From Flemingiibacterium sp045644145 (GTDB lineage: Bacteria > Bacillota > Clostridia > Oscillospirales > CAG-272), in the NCBI GenBank assembly GCA_045644145.1, contig JAZRGK010000016.1:1-64000 (forward strand): 64,000 nt of DNA, in the 5' to 3' direction. Shown one piece after another: positions 43,429 through 52,695 of the stretch; positions within the stretch are counted from its first letter, which is position 1; each line of letters opens with the position of its first letter. The position numbers and the translations under genes are program-made. The notes beneath the pieces were generated by a model. That model did not search any database, was not told where the DNA came from, and saw only the letters and a program-made list of their open reading frames with translations.

Positions 43429-44856
43429 ATGAAAAAGATACTTTATGTGGCGTCCGAAGCGTTGCCCTTTGCGGCAACGGGCGGACTTGGCGATGTGCTT
43501 GGTTCGCTCCCGGCAGCGCTTAAGCGCACGAGTCCCGATACCGATGTGCGTGTGGTTCTTCCCATGTACGCAGGTGTTGCGGATAAATATAAAGATAAGA
43601 TGAAAAAAGAAGCGGAATTCACCGTTTCTTTGTCTTGGCGACGTCAGTACTGCGGCGTATGGTCGTATGACCTTAACGGCGTTACTTATTACTTTATTGA
43701 CAACGAATATTATTTTAAGCGTGCTTCCCTTTACGGAAGCTTTGATGACGGTGAGAGATACGCATATTTCTGCAAAGCGGTTATGGAAATGATGCCTCAT
43801 ATCGGCTTTGTGCCGGATATACTCCACTGCCATGACTGGCAGAGCGCACTGTGCGTTATTTATCTCAAACGTAAATACTGCTATCTCGATGAATACGCCC
43901 ATATGAAGGCAGTGTACACCATACACAATATAGGCTATCAGGGAATCTATAATTTCGATATCCTTGGGGATATCTTCTGCCTTGATTCATGGGACCGATA
44001 TGTGGTGGAGTACGACGGATGCATAAATCTCACAAAGGGTGCAATAGTATGCTGTGACAGGCTTACAACCGTAAGCCCGAGATATGCCGAGGAGATACAG
44101 ACAGAATACTATTCAAGCGGACTTCATCATATAATCCGCATGTGCAGTGAGAAATGCTCCGGAATCATCAACGGAATTGATACGGATTACTATAATCCCG
44201 AAACCGACAGTATGATAGAGAAGAACTTTTCTCTTGATACAGTGGAAGACAAGAGTGTGAATAAAACAGATCTCCAAAAGAAAGTCGGTCTTCCCATAAG
44301 AGTGGATGTTCCGCTTATAGCAATGGTGTCGCGCCTTGCCGCACACAAGGGATTTGACCTTGTAAGACATGTAGCAGACGATATTTTACAGGATGATGTG
44401 CAGTTTGTGCTCCTGGGCACGGGAGAGGCGGAGCTTGAAGATTTCTTTGCTGATCTTTCGCGCCGCTATCCTGAAAAATGCGCGGCAATTATCGATTTCG
44501 ATAAGGAGCTTGCAAAGAGAATATACGCTTCGGCGGATATATTCCTTATGCCGTCTAAGTCTGAGCCGTGCGGACTTGCGCAGATGATAGCCTCACGCTA
44601 CGGTACAGTTCCTGTAGTCCGTGAAACGGGCGGACTTGCCGATACTATAAAGCCCTACAATCCCGAAACGGGAGAAGGCAACGGCATTACGTTCCTCACA
44701 TACAACGCCCACGATATGTTAAACGCAGTTCACCGTGTATGCGCGCTGTACCGTGATGCGGACAGATGGGATGAGCTTACGGCAAACGCCATGAAAATGG
44801 ATTTTTCATGGGATGCTTCGGCGAAAAAATATCTCGCCATGTATGATAACCTCTGA
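43429..44856 (+). CDS. glgA: Glycogen synthase
   Basis: 475-aa GT5 enzyme that extends alpha-1,4-glucan from ADP-glucose. The N-terminal Rossmann domain has YVASEALPFAATGGLGDVLGSLP; the Lys of the classical K-T/S-G-G motif is Ala here. HCHDWQSAL, YTIHNIGYQG and NLTKGAIVCCDRLTTVSPRYAEEI follow. The C-terminal domain has SRLAAHKGFDLV and the EPCGLAQMIASRYGTVPVVRETGGL donor site. Otherwise complete. Fourth gene of the operon. Confidence 0.96.
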   Translation: MKKILYVASEALPFAATGGLGDVLGSLPAALKRTSPDTDVRVVLPMYAGVADKYKDKMKKEAEFTVSLSWRRQYCGVWSYDLNGVTYYFIDNEYYFKRASLYGSFDDGERYAYFCKAVMEMMPHIGFVPDILHCHDWQSALCVIYLKRKYCYLDEYAHMKAVYTIHNIGYQGIYNFDILGDIFCLDSWDRYVVEYDGCINLTKGAIVCCDRLTTVSPRYAEEIQTEYYSSGLHHIIRMCSEKCSGIINGIDTDYYNPETDSMIEKNFSLDTVEDKSVNKTDLQKKVGLPIRVDVPLIAMVSRLAAHKGFDLVRHVADDILQDDVQFVLLGTGEAELEDFFADLSRRYPEKCAAIIDFDKELAKRIYASADIFLMPSKSEPCGLAQMIASRYGTVPVVRETGGLADTIKPYNPETGEGNGITFLTYNAHDMLNAVHRVCALYRDADRWDELTANAMKMDFSWDASAKKYLAMYDNL

Positions 44857-44887
44857 TATATAAGGATAAAAAAGGAAAAACAAACCG

Positions 44888-47323
44888 ATGAACAGTAATT
44901 TTACCAAAGCACAGATAAAAGATGCAATAAACGCAAAGCTTGCGCGCTACTTTGGCGTATCTCCTGACGAAGCCTCAAAGGAGCAGGTGTATAAGTCCGT
45001 TATACTCTCGGTTAAGGATATACTCACCGAAAAGCGCAGTGAATTTAAGAAAGATACGAAAAAGCAGCGCGGCAAAAAAGTGTATTATCTCTGTATGGAG
45101 TTTCTTGTAGGCAGGTCACTTAAGAATAATCTCAGAAACCTCGGTGTCGCCGATGTTTACGGCGAGGTGCTCTCGGAGATGGGATTTGAGCTTGATGAGA
45201 TATATACAATGGAGCCTGACCCCGGACTTGGCAACGGCGGTCTTGGACGTCTTGCGGCTTGCTTTATGGACGGTCTTACCACACTGGATTACCCTGCTAC
45301 CGGTTTTTCCATACTCTACGAGTACGGACTTTTTAAGCAGCGTATAATCGACGGCGATCAGATAGAGCTTCCTGATATATGGATGCCGGACGGCGACGTG
45401 TGGCTCGTGCCTCGCCATGATAAGGCATGCACTGTAAGGCTTGGCGGTCATATTTCCGAAAAGTGGGAGATGGGCAAATGCAACATCACCCACGAGGGCG
45501 GAGATGAGATACAGGCTGTGCCATACGATATGATGATATCCGGTGCTGATTCCAAGGCTGTGAATATTCTTCGCCTGTGGAAAGCTTGCGATACCCAGAA
45601 TTTTAACATGGGACTTTTCTCCCAGGGACAGTATGTCAAGGCAATGGAGGAAAGCACCAATGCGGCGACCATATCAAAGGTGCTGTATCCCTCGGATAAT
45701 CACATGGAGGGCAAGTATCTGCGTCTTTCACAGCAGTATTTTCTCGTATCCGCATCTCTCCAGAGTATTATATCCGACCATCTGACCACATATGGCTCTC
45801 TTGGGGGATTTGCTGAGAAGGTGGCTATTCATATAAACGACACCCATCCGGCGCTTGTTATCCCGGAGCTTATGCGTATTTTAATAGATATATACTCTTT
45901 CTCCTGGGACGACGCATGGCGGCTTGTTACTTCTACGGTTTCCTATACCAACCATACGGTAATGCCGGAAGCCCTTGAAACCTGGAATGAGGATCTGTTC
46001 CGAATTAAGCTTCCCCGTATCTACGAAATCACAAACGAGATCAATCGCCGTTTTTGCGGCGAGCTTTGGGCTGCGTATCCCGGAGATTGGGATCGCATTT
46101 CCCGTATGTCTATTTTGGGCTACGGTCAGATAAGAATGGCAAATCTCTCGGTGGTGGGCTCACACACTGTAAACGGTGTTTCAAAGCTTCACTCCGATAT
46201 TCTTAAAAAGACGGTATTCCACGATTTCTACAAATACACCCCATGGAAATTCACCAATGTAACCAACGGTGTTGCTCACAGACGTTGGATGTGCCACGCA
46301 AATCCACAGCTTACCGCTCTCATCGATGAATGTATCGGCGACAGATGGCACAAAGAAGATCCCGAGGCGCTGAACGAATTCGCAAAGTTTGCGGAGGATA
46401 AGGCGGTGCTTTCACGTATTGAATCAATAAAACGGGCTAATAAGGCGAATTTCGCCATATACACCAAGAATAAAACGGGCATCTCTCTTGACCCCGATTC
46501 TGTGTTTGACGTGCAGATAAAGCGCATGCACGAATATAAGCGCCAGCTTCTCAATGCGCTCCGCATAATCAGCCTTTATGTGCAGCTTAAAGAGAATCCG
46601 AGCCTTGATATTACGCCCCAGACCTTTATCTTCGGGGCAAAGGCGGCGCCCGGATACTATATGGCGAAAAATATCATCAAGCTCATATCCTACATCGGCG
46701 CAGATATTGAGGCGGATCCGGTGCTCCGCGAAAAGCTTCGCGTTGTATTCATGGAGGACTACAATGTAAGTCTTGCGGAGGTGCTTATTCCTGCGGCGGA
46801 TATATCCGAGCAGATATCCCTTGCCGGAAAGGAAGCAAGCGGTACGGGATGCATGAAGCTTATGGCAAACGGTGCTCTGACTATCGGAACGATGGATGGT
46901 GCAAATGTGGAGATACACGCCCATGTAGGTGACGAGAATATGTATATATTCGGCCTTACTACCGATGAGGTGGACGATCTTTGGAAGCGCGGTTACAATG
47001 CGGCGGCGTACTATCTTGCCAGTGAGCGCCTGCGTGCGGCGGTGGATGCCCTCGATATTGGATTTGCCGGACGCTCCTTCAGCGACATCAAGCAGTATCT
47101 TATAAACTCCCAGTACGCACACGGCGTGGCTGACCCTTATATGTGCATAGCTGATTTCGATTCCTATTTTGCGGTTCACGAAAGAATGATAAAGGACTAC
47201 GAAAATCGCGAGAAGTGGAACCGCATGTCGCTTATCAATACTGCCAGATCGGGTTATTTTGCCTCTGACCGTTCAATACGCGAATATGCCGATAATATCT
47301 GGCATATAAAGCCTATAAAATAA
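44888..47323 (+). CDS. glgP: Glycogen phosphorylase
   Basis: 811-aa GT35 phosphorylase that releases glucose-1-phosphate from glycogen ends. Signatures are DPGLGNGGLGRLAACFMDGL, VAIHINDTHPALVIPELMRIL, and EASGTGCMKLMANGALTIG with the probable PLP lysine Lys657. Vertebrate-type phosphorylation sites are absent. Being in the same operon as the synthesis genes suggests control at the protein level or of flux rather than separate transcription. Its stop shares a base with the next start (TAATG). Confidence 0.97.
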   Translation: MNSNFTKAQIKDAINAKLARYFGVSPDEASKEQVYKSVILSVKDILTEKRSEFKKDTKKQRGKKVYYLCMEFLVGRSLKNNLRNLGVADVYGEVLSEMGFELDEIYTMEPDPGLGNGGLGRLAACFMDGLTTLDYPATGFSILYEYGLFKQRIIDGDQIELPDIWMPDGDVWLVPRHDKACTVRLGGHISEKWEMGKCNITHEGGDEIQAVPYDMMISGADSKAVNILRLWKACDTQNFNMGLFSQGQYVKAMEESTNAATISKVLYPSDNHMEGKYLRLSQQYFLVSASLQSIISDHLTTYGSLGGFAEKVAIHINDTHPALVIPELMRILIDIYSFSWDDAWRLVTSTVSYTNHTVMPEALETWNEDLFRIKLPRIYEITNEINRRFCGELWAAYPGDWDRISRMSILGYGQIRMANLSVVGSHTVNGVSKLHSDILKKTVFHDFYKYTPWKFTNVTNGVAHRRWMCHANPQLTALIDECIGDRWHKEDPEALNEFAKFAEDKAVLSRIESIKRANKANFAIYTKNKTGISLDPDSVFDVQIKRMHEYKRQLLNALRIISLYVQLKENPSLDITPQTFIFGAKAAPGYYMAKNIIKLISYIGADIEADPVLREKLRVVFMEDYNVSLAEVLIPAADISEQISLAGKEASGTGCMKLMANGALTIGTMDGANVEIHAHVGDENMYIFGLTTDEVDDLWKRGYNAAAYYLASERLRAAVDALDIGFAGRSFSDIKQYLINSQYAHGVADPYMCIADFDSYFAVHERMIKDYENREKWNRMSLINTARSGYFASDRSIREYADNIWHIKPIK

Positions 47324-49227
47324 TGTTTTTACTTGATTTAAATGATATTTTAAAATTAAAGACCGCTTTAGAGAAGCTTTCCGAAAAGCTTGGAGAGGCA
47401 TCTCTCTTTGGTGCTTTTGCGTGGGACGACACTCTTACCCTTAAGGTAAGAGTGCCTCGCGTTTTGTGTGCGTCTGAGGTTTCTCTCAGTCTGTACCGCG
47501 ACAGCGATATGTCAACGCGCAGAATTTCCGCAGGGCTTTCCGAATTCGGAGCTTCTGCTGATGTTTATTCGCTTACATTAAAGCTCTCGGAGCTTTGCGG
47601 CGAGCGCGAGGGTGGGCTGTTTTACTATAATTTTTGCATTACCACACCCTTGGGCGATGTATATACAAGCCGTGACGGAAGTCTTTATCAGAATGAGGAT
47701 TCGGTGTCCAGTGTACAGCTTACAGTCTGCACGCCATCACTGTATGTTCCGGAAAAATTCCGTATCGGCATGATGTATCAGATATTCGTTGACCGCTTTT
47801 TCGACGGCGGCAGACCGATTTTGCCGGACAGCGGAAAAATACGCAATCCCGATTGGGAAAACGGTACACCAATGTACGCCGAAAAGCCGGGGGATGCCCT
47901 TGCAAACAATGAGTTTTTCGGCGGAAATCTGTGGGGGGTGGCGGATAAGCTTGACTATATCGCATCCCTTGGGGTGGATACGCTCTATCTTTGCCCAATA
48001 TTTGAGGCGGCATCCAATCACAAATATGACACTGGGGATTATACAAAGGTTGACCGAATGTTTGGTGGTGAGGAAGCTCTCGCTCACCTTGTATCCGAAT
48101 GTAAGGCGAGAGGGATGCATATTATTCTTGACGGCGTATTCAACCATACAGGGGCTGACAGCCGATATTTCAACAAATTTGGTAATTACGATACAGTAGG
48201 TGCGTACAACTCCAAGGATTCGGAGTACTATAAATGGTATTCTTTTTACGAGTATCCTGACAGCTACAACTGCTGGTGGGGGATAAAGATATTGCCTGCA
48301 GTAAAAAGCGAGGAGCCGTCGTACCGCGAGTTTATCTGCGGCGAGGATGGAATCATACGCCGTTGGCTGAGATTCGGAATTGACGGATGGCGGCTTGATG
48401 TGGCGGATGAGCTTTCAGATGGCTTTTTGGATAGCCTAAAATCTGCGGCAAGAGCGGAAAATCCCGATGCGTTTGTAATAGGCGAGGTTTGGGAGGATGC
48501 TTCAAACAAAATAGCCTACGACAAACGCCGCAGGTATTTCAGCTCGGGACAGCTTGACTCGGTTATGAACTATCCGCTTAAGGAAGCGGTGGTGGAATAT
48601 ATACTGAGCGGAAATTGCAGTCGGCTTTTGGTGACCGCATCAGAGCTTTATGCTCATTATCCCACAGAAGTGAGCCATTCCCTTATGAATTTCCTCGGAA
48701 CACACGATACGGAGCGGATTTTAACCGTGCTGGCGGACGTGGGCGCAAAGGCTATGACGAATAGGGAGCTTGCCGGCTTAAGACTAAATGAGAAGCAGCG
48801 CAGGCTTGCAAGAAAACGTCTTAAGCTTGCATGGATGCTGCTGTGTGCTTTCCCGGGGATTCCATGTATATATTACGGCGATGAAGCAGGCATGGAGGGC
48901 GGACGGGATCCCTTTAACCGCATGCCATATGTATGGGGACATGAGGACAAGGAGCTTTTAGGCTTTTACCGTAAGATTGGCGCTCTCAGAAAGGGCGAAA
49001 AGCTGTTTTCCGAGGGCGATCTTCGCATAATTGATACGGGGGACGCCGGGCAATTTATGCTTTGCCGAAGCCTCGGAGGCAGAACCCTTGCCGCTTGTGT
49101 GAATATGTCGGACAGAGATTGGAATGTAGAGTTTGACAAATCCCCGATCCGACTTCTCGGCAGAGGGCGGTGCGATACTATTGTTACTCTGCCGCCGGAA
49201 AGCGGCGAATACTTCGTTTTGCTGTAA
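47323..49227 (+). CDS. GH13 alpha-amylase/neopullulanase-like enzyme
   Basis: 634-aa glycoside hydrolase. The N-terminal ~130 residues are an Ig-like accessory domain. The GH13 barrel begins at GMMYQIFVDRFFDGG, with the nucleophile Asp359 (GIDGWRLDVADE), acid Glu388 (VIGEVWEDAS) and transition-state Asp462 (FLGTHDTERI). The pattern fits neopullulanase/maltogenic amylase or cyclomaltodextrinase types that act on alpha-1,4/1,6-glucans. There is no signal peptide, so it likely trims glycogen or imported maltodextrins inside the cell. Translation is coupled to glgP by the one-base TAATG overlap. Confidence 0.9.
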   Translation: MFLLDLNDILKLKTALEKLSEKLGEASLFGAFAWDDTLTLKVRVPRVLCASEVSLSLYRDSDMSTRRISAGLSEFGASADVYSLTLKLSELCGEREGGLFYYNFCITTPLGDVYTSRDGSLYQNEDSVSSVQLTVCTPSLYVPEKFRIGMMYQIFVDRFFDGGRPILPDSGKIRNPDWENGTPMYAEKPGDALANNEFFGGNLWGVADKLDYIASLGVDTLYLCPIFEAASNHKYDTGDYTKVDRMFGGEEALAHLVSECKARGMHIILDGVFNHTGADSRYFNKFGNYDTVGAYNSKDSEYYKWYSFYEYPDSYNCWWGIKILPAVKSEEPSYREFICGEDGIIRRWLRFGIDGWRLDVADELSDGFLDSLKSAARAENPDAFVIGEVWEDASNKIAYDKRRRYFSSGQLDSVMNYPLKEAVVEYILSGNCSRLLVTASELYAHYPTEVSHSLMNFLGTHDTERILTVLADVGAKAMTNRELAGLRLNEKQRRLARKRLKLAWMLLCAFPGIPCIYYGDEAGMEGGRDPFNRMPYVWGHEDKELLGFYRKIGALRKGEKLFSEGDLRIIDTGDAGQFMLCRSLGGRTLAACVNMSDRDWNVEFDKSPIRLLGRGRCDTIVTLPPESGEYFVLL

Positions 49228-49258
49228 TGCACAAAAAGGGCAAAAAAAATTGTGCATT
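49226..49258 (+). terminator. Hairpin at the end of the glycogen operon
   Basis: AATGCACAA pairs with TTGTGCATT around an A-rich loop, overlapping the last stop codon. There is no T-run, so it is a possible weak terminator. Confidence 0.4.
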
Positions 49259-49479
49259 TGAACGAAAATTATGTTTTTTCGCCTTTGCACTTCAAATTCC
49301 CTATGTTCTATGATATAATAAAAGCAATAAATATCTCCGCTTTGCTTCGGCAAGGCTAAGGAAGCTTTTATTTGATCATAAATTTTCAGTAAAACAAAAG
49401 TTCAAGGAAATTTATGATATAATAATGCTGTTAGACTATGTCATAAAACCTCATAACTTAGAAAGGAATTATTATAATC

Positions 49480-49899
49480 ATGAAAATGCGTGTTCTTTAT
49501 TCCACAAGCAAAAAGAAGCTTATCAATATTGCCGATATGATCACGGCAGGCTATGCTACCGAGAAGGTTAACTGCATGGATAAAATCCCCCCTGCATACT
49601 CCTGCGACAAGGAACGTCTTGTTGTTATTCTTGCTACCGTAGGCAAGGATGCACCGAACTCTCTCGTGCTTTTCTGCAAGGAGCTTACTAAGGTTCGTGC
49701 CGCTAATGTAGCATTCATTATCGATGGACCTGCTGAGGGTGCGAAGATACTTGTTGATGCAGTTAAGGAAGCAGGATCCAACGCTATTGAAGACGTTCTT
49801 TACATAAAGGGCGGACTTCCTTTTCTTGGCGGTGTCAAGGACGAGGAAAAAGCGGCTGTTACTGCTTGGATGGACAAGATTTCCGCTGACCTTAAGTAA
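49480..49899 (+). CDS. Flavodoxin-like protein lacking the canonical phosphate loop
   Basis: 139-aa single-domain protein with the alternating beta/alpha pattern of flavodoxins (MRVLYSTSKKKL, LVVILATVGKD, VAFIIDGPAEGAKILVDA, DVLYIKGGLPFLGGV). The FMN phosphate-binding loop T/S-x-T-G-N-T is replaced by YSTSKKKLIN, so flavin binding is doubtful. Function is unknown. AAAGGAA precedes the ATG, and a strong bidirectional terminator follows. A TATAAT at 49418-49423 without a clear -35 may be its promoter. Confidence 0.65.
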   Translation: MKMRVLYSTSKKKLINIADMITAGYATEKVNCMDKIPPAYSCDKERLVVILATVGKDAPNSLVLFCKELTKVRAANVAFIIDGPAEGAKILVDAVKEAGSNAIEDVLYIKGGLPFLGGVKDEEKAAVTAWMDKISADLK

Positions 49900-49910
49900 G
49901 GATTATAATG

Positions 49911-49938
49911 AAAAAAGCTGCCGTATGGCAGCTTTTTT
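49911..49938. terminator. Bidirectional terminator
   Basis: AAAAAAGCTGCC-gtat-GGCAGCTTTTTT between the convergent flavodoxin-like gene and the small unknown gene. Confidence 0.93.
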
Positions 49939-49946
49939 ATCGGTTG

Positions 49947-50219
49947 TCAGGTTTCTTTTCCGCAGAGTGCCGCTATCATAAACCGTACCCCAAGCTTGAA
50001 TCCTTTTTCAAACACTTCTTCCTCGGTAATGGTCTGTCTGTCAAGCATCATGGAGATACACTTTTCGTACTTTGACTTTTCGTCGTCTGTGAATGAGGCG
50101 GTCAGTTCATCCTCGGCTTTTGAAATTTCTCTTGAAATTCGTGAATAATCTCCGCTTTTCCACGGACTGCGCTCTATGGGCTTAATATTTCCGTTCCAAA
50201 GCTCTTTTATAATGTTCAT
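49947..50219 (-). CDS. Small protein of unknown function (DUF6809-like)
   Basis: 90 aa, no signal peptide or membrane helix. It begins MNIIKELWNGNIKPIERSPWK, has a charged alpha-helical middle (ISKAEDELTASFTDDEKSKYEKC) and ends with a hydrophobic helix FKLGVRFMIAALCG. This layout resembles small clostridial proteins of the DUF6809 type, which often sit near mobile or accessory genes; the assignment is from memory of the pattern. Start at 50219 follows AAAAGGAGA; an ATG at 50261 lies upstream of that site. Confidence 0.65.
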   Translation of the reverse strand: MNIIKELWNGNIKPIERSPWKSGDYSRISREISKAEDELTASFTDDEKSKYEKCISMMLDRQTITEEEVFEKGFKLGVRFMIAALCGKET

Positions 50220-50417
50220 GATTTTATCTCCTTTTAAGTTGGTATATATATCATACCACATTTAAACGGAATTGTATATATTTAAATTATGTTATTTTTT
50301 ATAATACTTTTGTATTATATTTATATTATATTTGTATTATAAAGTGATTATTTGTCCTTCCTTGTGTGCGGACACTTTGCGGATTCAACGGGTATATAAA
50401 AAATGAACAATTACATG

Positions 50418-50493
50418 GTAGGGGAGGGGCTTGCTCCTCCCGCCGTTCGGTTATCGGTTATCGAAAAACGGGAGGAGCAAGCCCCTCCCCTAC
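50418..50493. repeat. Paired-hairpin repeat element, copy B
   Basis: A 25-base arm (50418-50442) recurs as its exact reverse complement at 50469-50493 around a 26-base spacer that contains the tandem word CGGTTAT. Each arm folds by itself: GGGAGG and CCTCCC flank ggcttgct. Compared with copy A (33351-33417), the stem bases differ (GGCAGG/CCTGCC there) but pairing is kept. Confidence 0.85.
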
Positions 50494-50538
50494 GCGGTTG
50501 TTGTTAGTTATGCCAAATGTCATAGTATGTCCACAATG

Positions 50539-50570
50539 ATACGCGGCGAGGGAAGTCCCTCGCCGCGTAT
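50539..50570 (-). terminator. Long hairpin after plsY
   Basis: ATACGCGGCGAGGGA pairs with TCCCTCGCCGCGTAT (15 bp, 2-base gap), 14 bases past the plsY stop. No T-run follows on either strand, so it may be an mRNA 3' stabiliser or another mobile hairpin rather than a true terminator. Confidence 0.5.
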
Positions 50571-50584
50571 GTATTTATGCAGTT

Positions 50585-51331
50585 TTATTTGTCCGTATTT
50601 TCGTCCTTTTTCTCACCCTTAATAAACTTATCCTTTTTCTTAAGGCTGAACTTGTTTTCCGTGCCGGACATAAGGCGTTTCAGATTCTCTCTGTGAAGCC
50701 ATACCACAAGTACGGTGTTCAGAATAGATACAATAGCAACTACAGCACCCTCAGATAAGCCGCCGTTTACAAATGGGTATAAGCGGTTGAGGAGAAGCGG
50801 ATAGAGGATCATACCCATTATAGAGCCGAGGGAAAGATATTTTGTTGATGCCACAAGCAGAACGAATATTATAAAAAGAATGAGGAATACAAGCGGTTCA
50901 AGAACAAGCAGTGCCGATGCGGTTACAACGATACCTTTTCCACCCTTGAAGCCGTAGTAGTAGGGGAATGCGTGACCAATCACACAGAAAAGGCTTGCAA
51001 TGTACGCACCTGCCTCACCAGCGAGCAACATACCGATAAGCACGGAAACCATGGCCTTTGCCATGTCACCAAGCAAAGTAAACGCCGCCGCAGCTTTACC
51101 GTAGGTACGGAGCATATTTGTCATGCCTGCGTTTCCGCTTCCGTATCGGCGGATGTCGTCCCCAAATTTGTATTTTGAAATTATGATGGCGAAATTAAGT
51201 CCGCCGAGGAAATAGGCTATGACAGCGCCAAGTACGCAGAGCGCAATCACGATCCAAAGAGATATTTCATTTGCGTCACCTGCGATAAGTCTTGTTACAA
51301 AACCGTCGCGAAGCATTTCACTCAGTGTCAT
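50585..51331 (-). CDS. plsY: Glycerol-3-phosphate acyltransferase PlsY
   Basis: 248-aa membrane enzyme that moves an acyl group from acyl-phosphate to glycerol-3-phosphate, the first step of phospholipid synthesis in firmicutes. The three catalytic loops are visible: YGSGNAGMTNMLR, GHAFPYYYGFKGGKGIV and a loop near LHRENLKRLMSG. A lysine-rich tail (KKKDKFIKGEKKDENTDK) lies in the cytoplasm. Its ATG overlaps the der stop by four bases (ATGA). The usual neighbour gpsA is not next to it. Confidence 0.95.
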   Translation of the reverse strand: MTLSEMLRDGFVTRLIAGDANEISLWIVIALCVLGAVIAYFLGGLNFAIIISKYKFGDDIRRYGSGNAGMTNMLRTYGKAAAAFTLLGDMAKAMVSVLIGMLLAGEAGAYIASLFCVIGHAFPYYYGFKGGKGIVVTASALLVLEPLVFLILFIIFVLLVASTKYLSLGSIMGMILYPLLLNRLYPFVNGGLSEGAVVAIVSILNTVLVVWLHRENLKRLMSGTENKFSLKKKDKFIKGEKKDENTDK

Positions 51332-52659
51332 TCTGCTTTATCTCCCTTCTGCCGTATAACTATTTTTATGGGTGTTCCGCGGAAGCCGAATACCTCTCTG
51401 AGCTGATTTTCTATATAACGCTGATATGAGAAGTGGAAAAGCTCCGCGTTGTTGCAGAAAATAACAAATGTAGGCGGACGGGTATCGGTCTGAGTCATGT
51501 AGTAGACCTTGAGATGGCGTCCCTTGTCCGACGGGGGCTGAACACGGGCTGTGGCATCGTTCAGCACGTCATTGAGCATGCCCGTAGATATGCGTGTGCA
51601 GTTCTGATTGTAAACGTAGTTGATAAGCTCAAAAAGCTTGGTTACACGCTGACCGGTCTTCGCGGAAACGTACAAGGTAGGCGCGTAAGTCATGTAAGAC
51701 AGAGAGTTATACACCTTTTTGTCGTATTCCACTGTGTTTTTGTCTTCTGTTTCAAGTGTGTCCCACTTGTTAATAACGATAATGCACGCTTTTCCCGATT
51801 CGTGAGCGATTCCGGCGATCTTCTCGTCCTGTTCGGTAACACCCTCGTTTGCGTCTATCATGATAACGCATACATCGGCGCGCTCAACCGCCATTTTGGA
51901 GCGAAGTACGCTGAATTTCTCAATGCGGTCCTCAACCTTAGACTGACGGCGGATGCCGGCAGTGTCGATAAATGTGTATTTCCCGAATTCATTCTCAACT
52001 CTCGTATCAACCGCATCACGGGTGGTTCCGGGAATGTCGGAAACGATGAGGCGATCTTCGCCGAGAATCTTGTTGATTATGGAACTCTTTCCTGCGTTTG
52101 GTTTACCTATAACAGCTACCTTGATAATGTCGGAATCGTCCTCTTTTTCTTCGTCAGCAGGACAAAGCTCAAGCACGCGGTCGAGAAGATCACCGGAGCC
52201 TGTACCGTGAACAGAGGAAAGCTGGATCGGCTCACCGTCGATGCCAAGCTCGTAAAATTCGTAGAACTCCATAGGCGGTGCACCAACGGAATCGCACTTA
52301 TTCACCGCAAGTATAAGGGGCTTCTGGCTCTTTATAAGCATGGTTGCGATATCTCGGTCAGCGGCGGTAAGCCCCGTAGTAACGTCTACCATGAAAACGA
52401 TCACGTCCGCCGTGGAAACAGCAACCTCTGCCTGATTTTTCATTTGCTTTAAAATTATATCATCGGATTTCGGCTCGATACCTCCCGTATCTACAAGCAT
52501 CATGGCTCTGCCGTTCCATTCGATCTCGTAATAGATACGGTCGCGTGTAACGCCGGGCGTATCCTCAACGATGGATATGCGCTCGCCTGCAAGCTTATTG
52601 AAAAGCGTGCTCTTGCCAACGTTAGGTCTTCCTACGATAGCTATAACCGGTTTTGACAT
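51328..52659 (-). CDS. der: GTPase Der (EngA)
   Basis: 443-aa ribosome-assembly GTPase with two G domains in tandem and a C-terminal KH-like domain. Domain 1 has GRPNVGKSTLF and DTPGVTRDR, with NKCD; domain 2 has GKPNAGKSSII and DIPGTTRDAVDT, with NKWD. It acts in maturation of the 50S subunit. The order (radical SAM DUF512)-der-plsY is a well known firmicute arrangement. Confidence 0.97.
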   Translation of the reverse strand: MSKPVIAIVGRPNVGKSTLFNKLAGERISIVEDTPGVTRDRIYYEIEWNGRAMMLVDTGGIEPKSDDIILKQMKNQAEVAVSTADVIVFMVDVTTGLTAADRDIATMLIKSQKPLILAVNKCDSVGAPPMEFYEFYELGIDGEPIQLSSVHGTGSGDLLDRVLELCPADEEKEDDSDIIKVAVIGKPNAGKSSIINKILGEDRLIVSDIPGTTRDAVDTRVENEFGKYTFIDTAGIRRQSKVEDRIEKFSVLRSKMAVERADVCVIMIDANEGVTEQDEKIAGIAHESGKACIIVINKWDTLETEDKNTVEYDKKVYNSLSYMTYAPTLYVSAKTGQRVTKLFELINYVYNQNCTRISTGMLNDVLNDATARVQPPSDKGRHLKVYYMTQTDTRPPTFVIFCNNAELFHFSYQRYIENQLREVFGFRGTPIKIVIRQKGDKAE

Positions 52660-52695
52660 ATATGTTTTCTCCTTTCCGGATGAGTATTTATTGTT

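Larger units (their letters stand above)
50220..50584. other. Intergenic region with AT-rich repeats and hairpin elements
   Basis: About 365 bases without genes. 50270-50345 is very AT-rich, with TTTGTATTATA appearing twice, probably the promoter area of the small gene at 49947. 50418-50493 is paired-hairpin element copy B. 50539-50570 is a separate long hairpin near the plsY end. Nothing else is recognised. Confidence 0.6.

Noticed and set aside
51433..52452. 339-codon plus-strand open frame opposite der
   Set aside because: Antisense shadow of a conserved GTPase gene.
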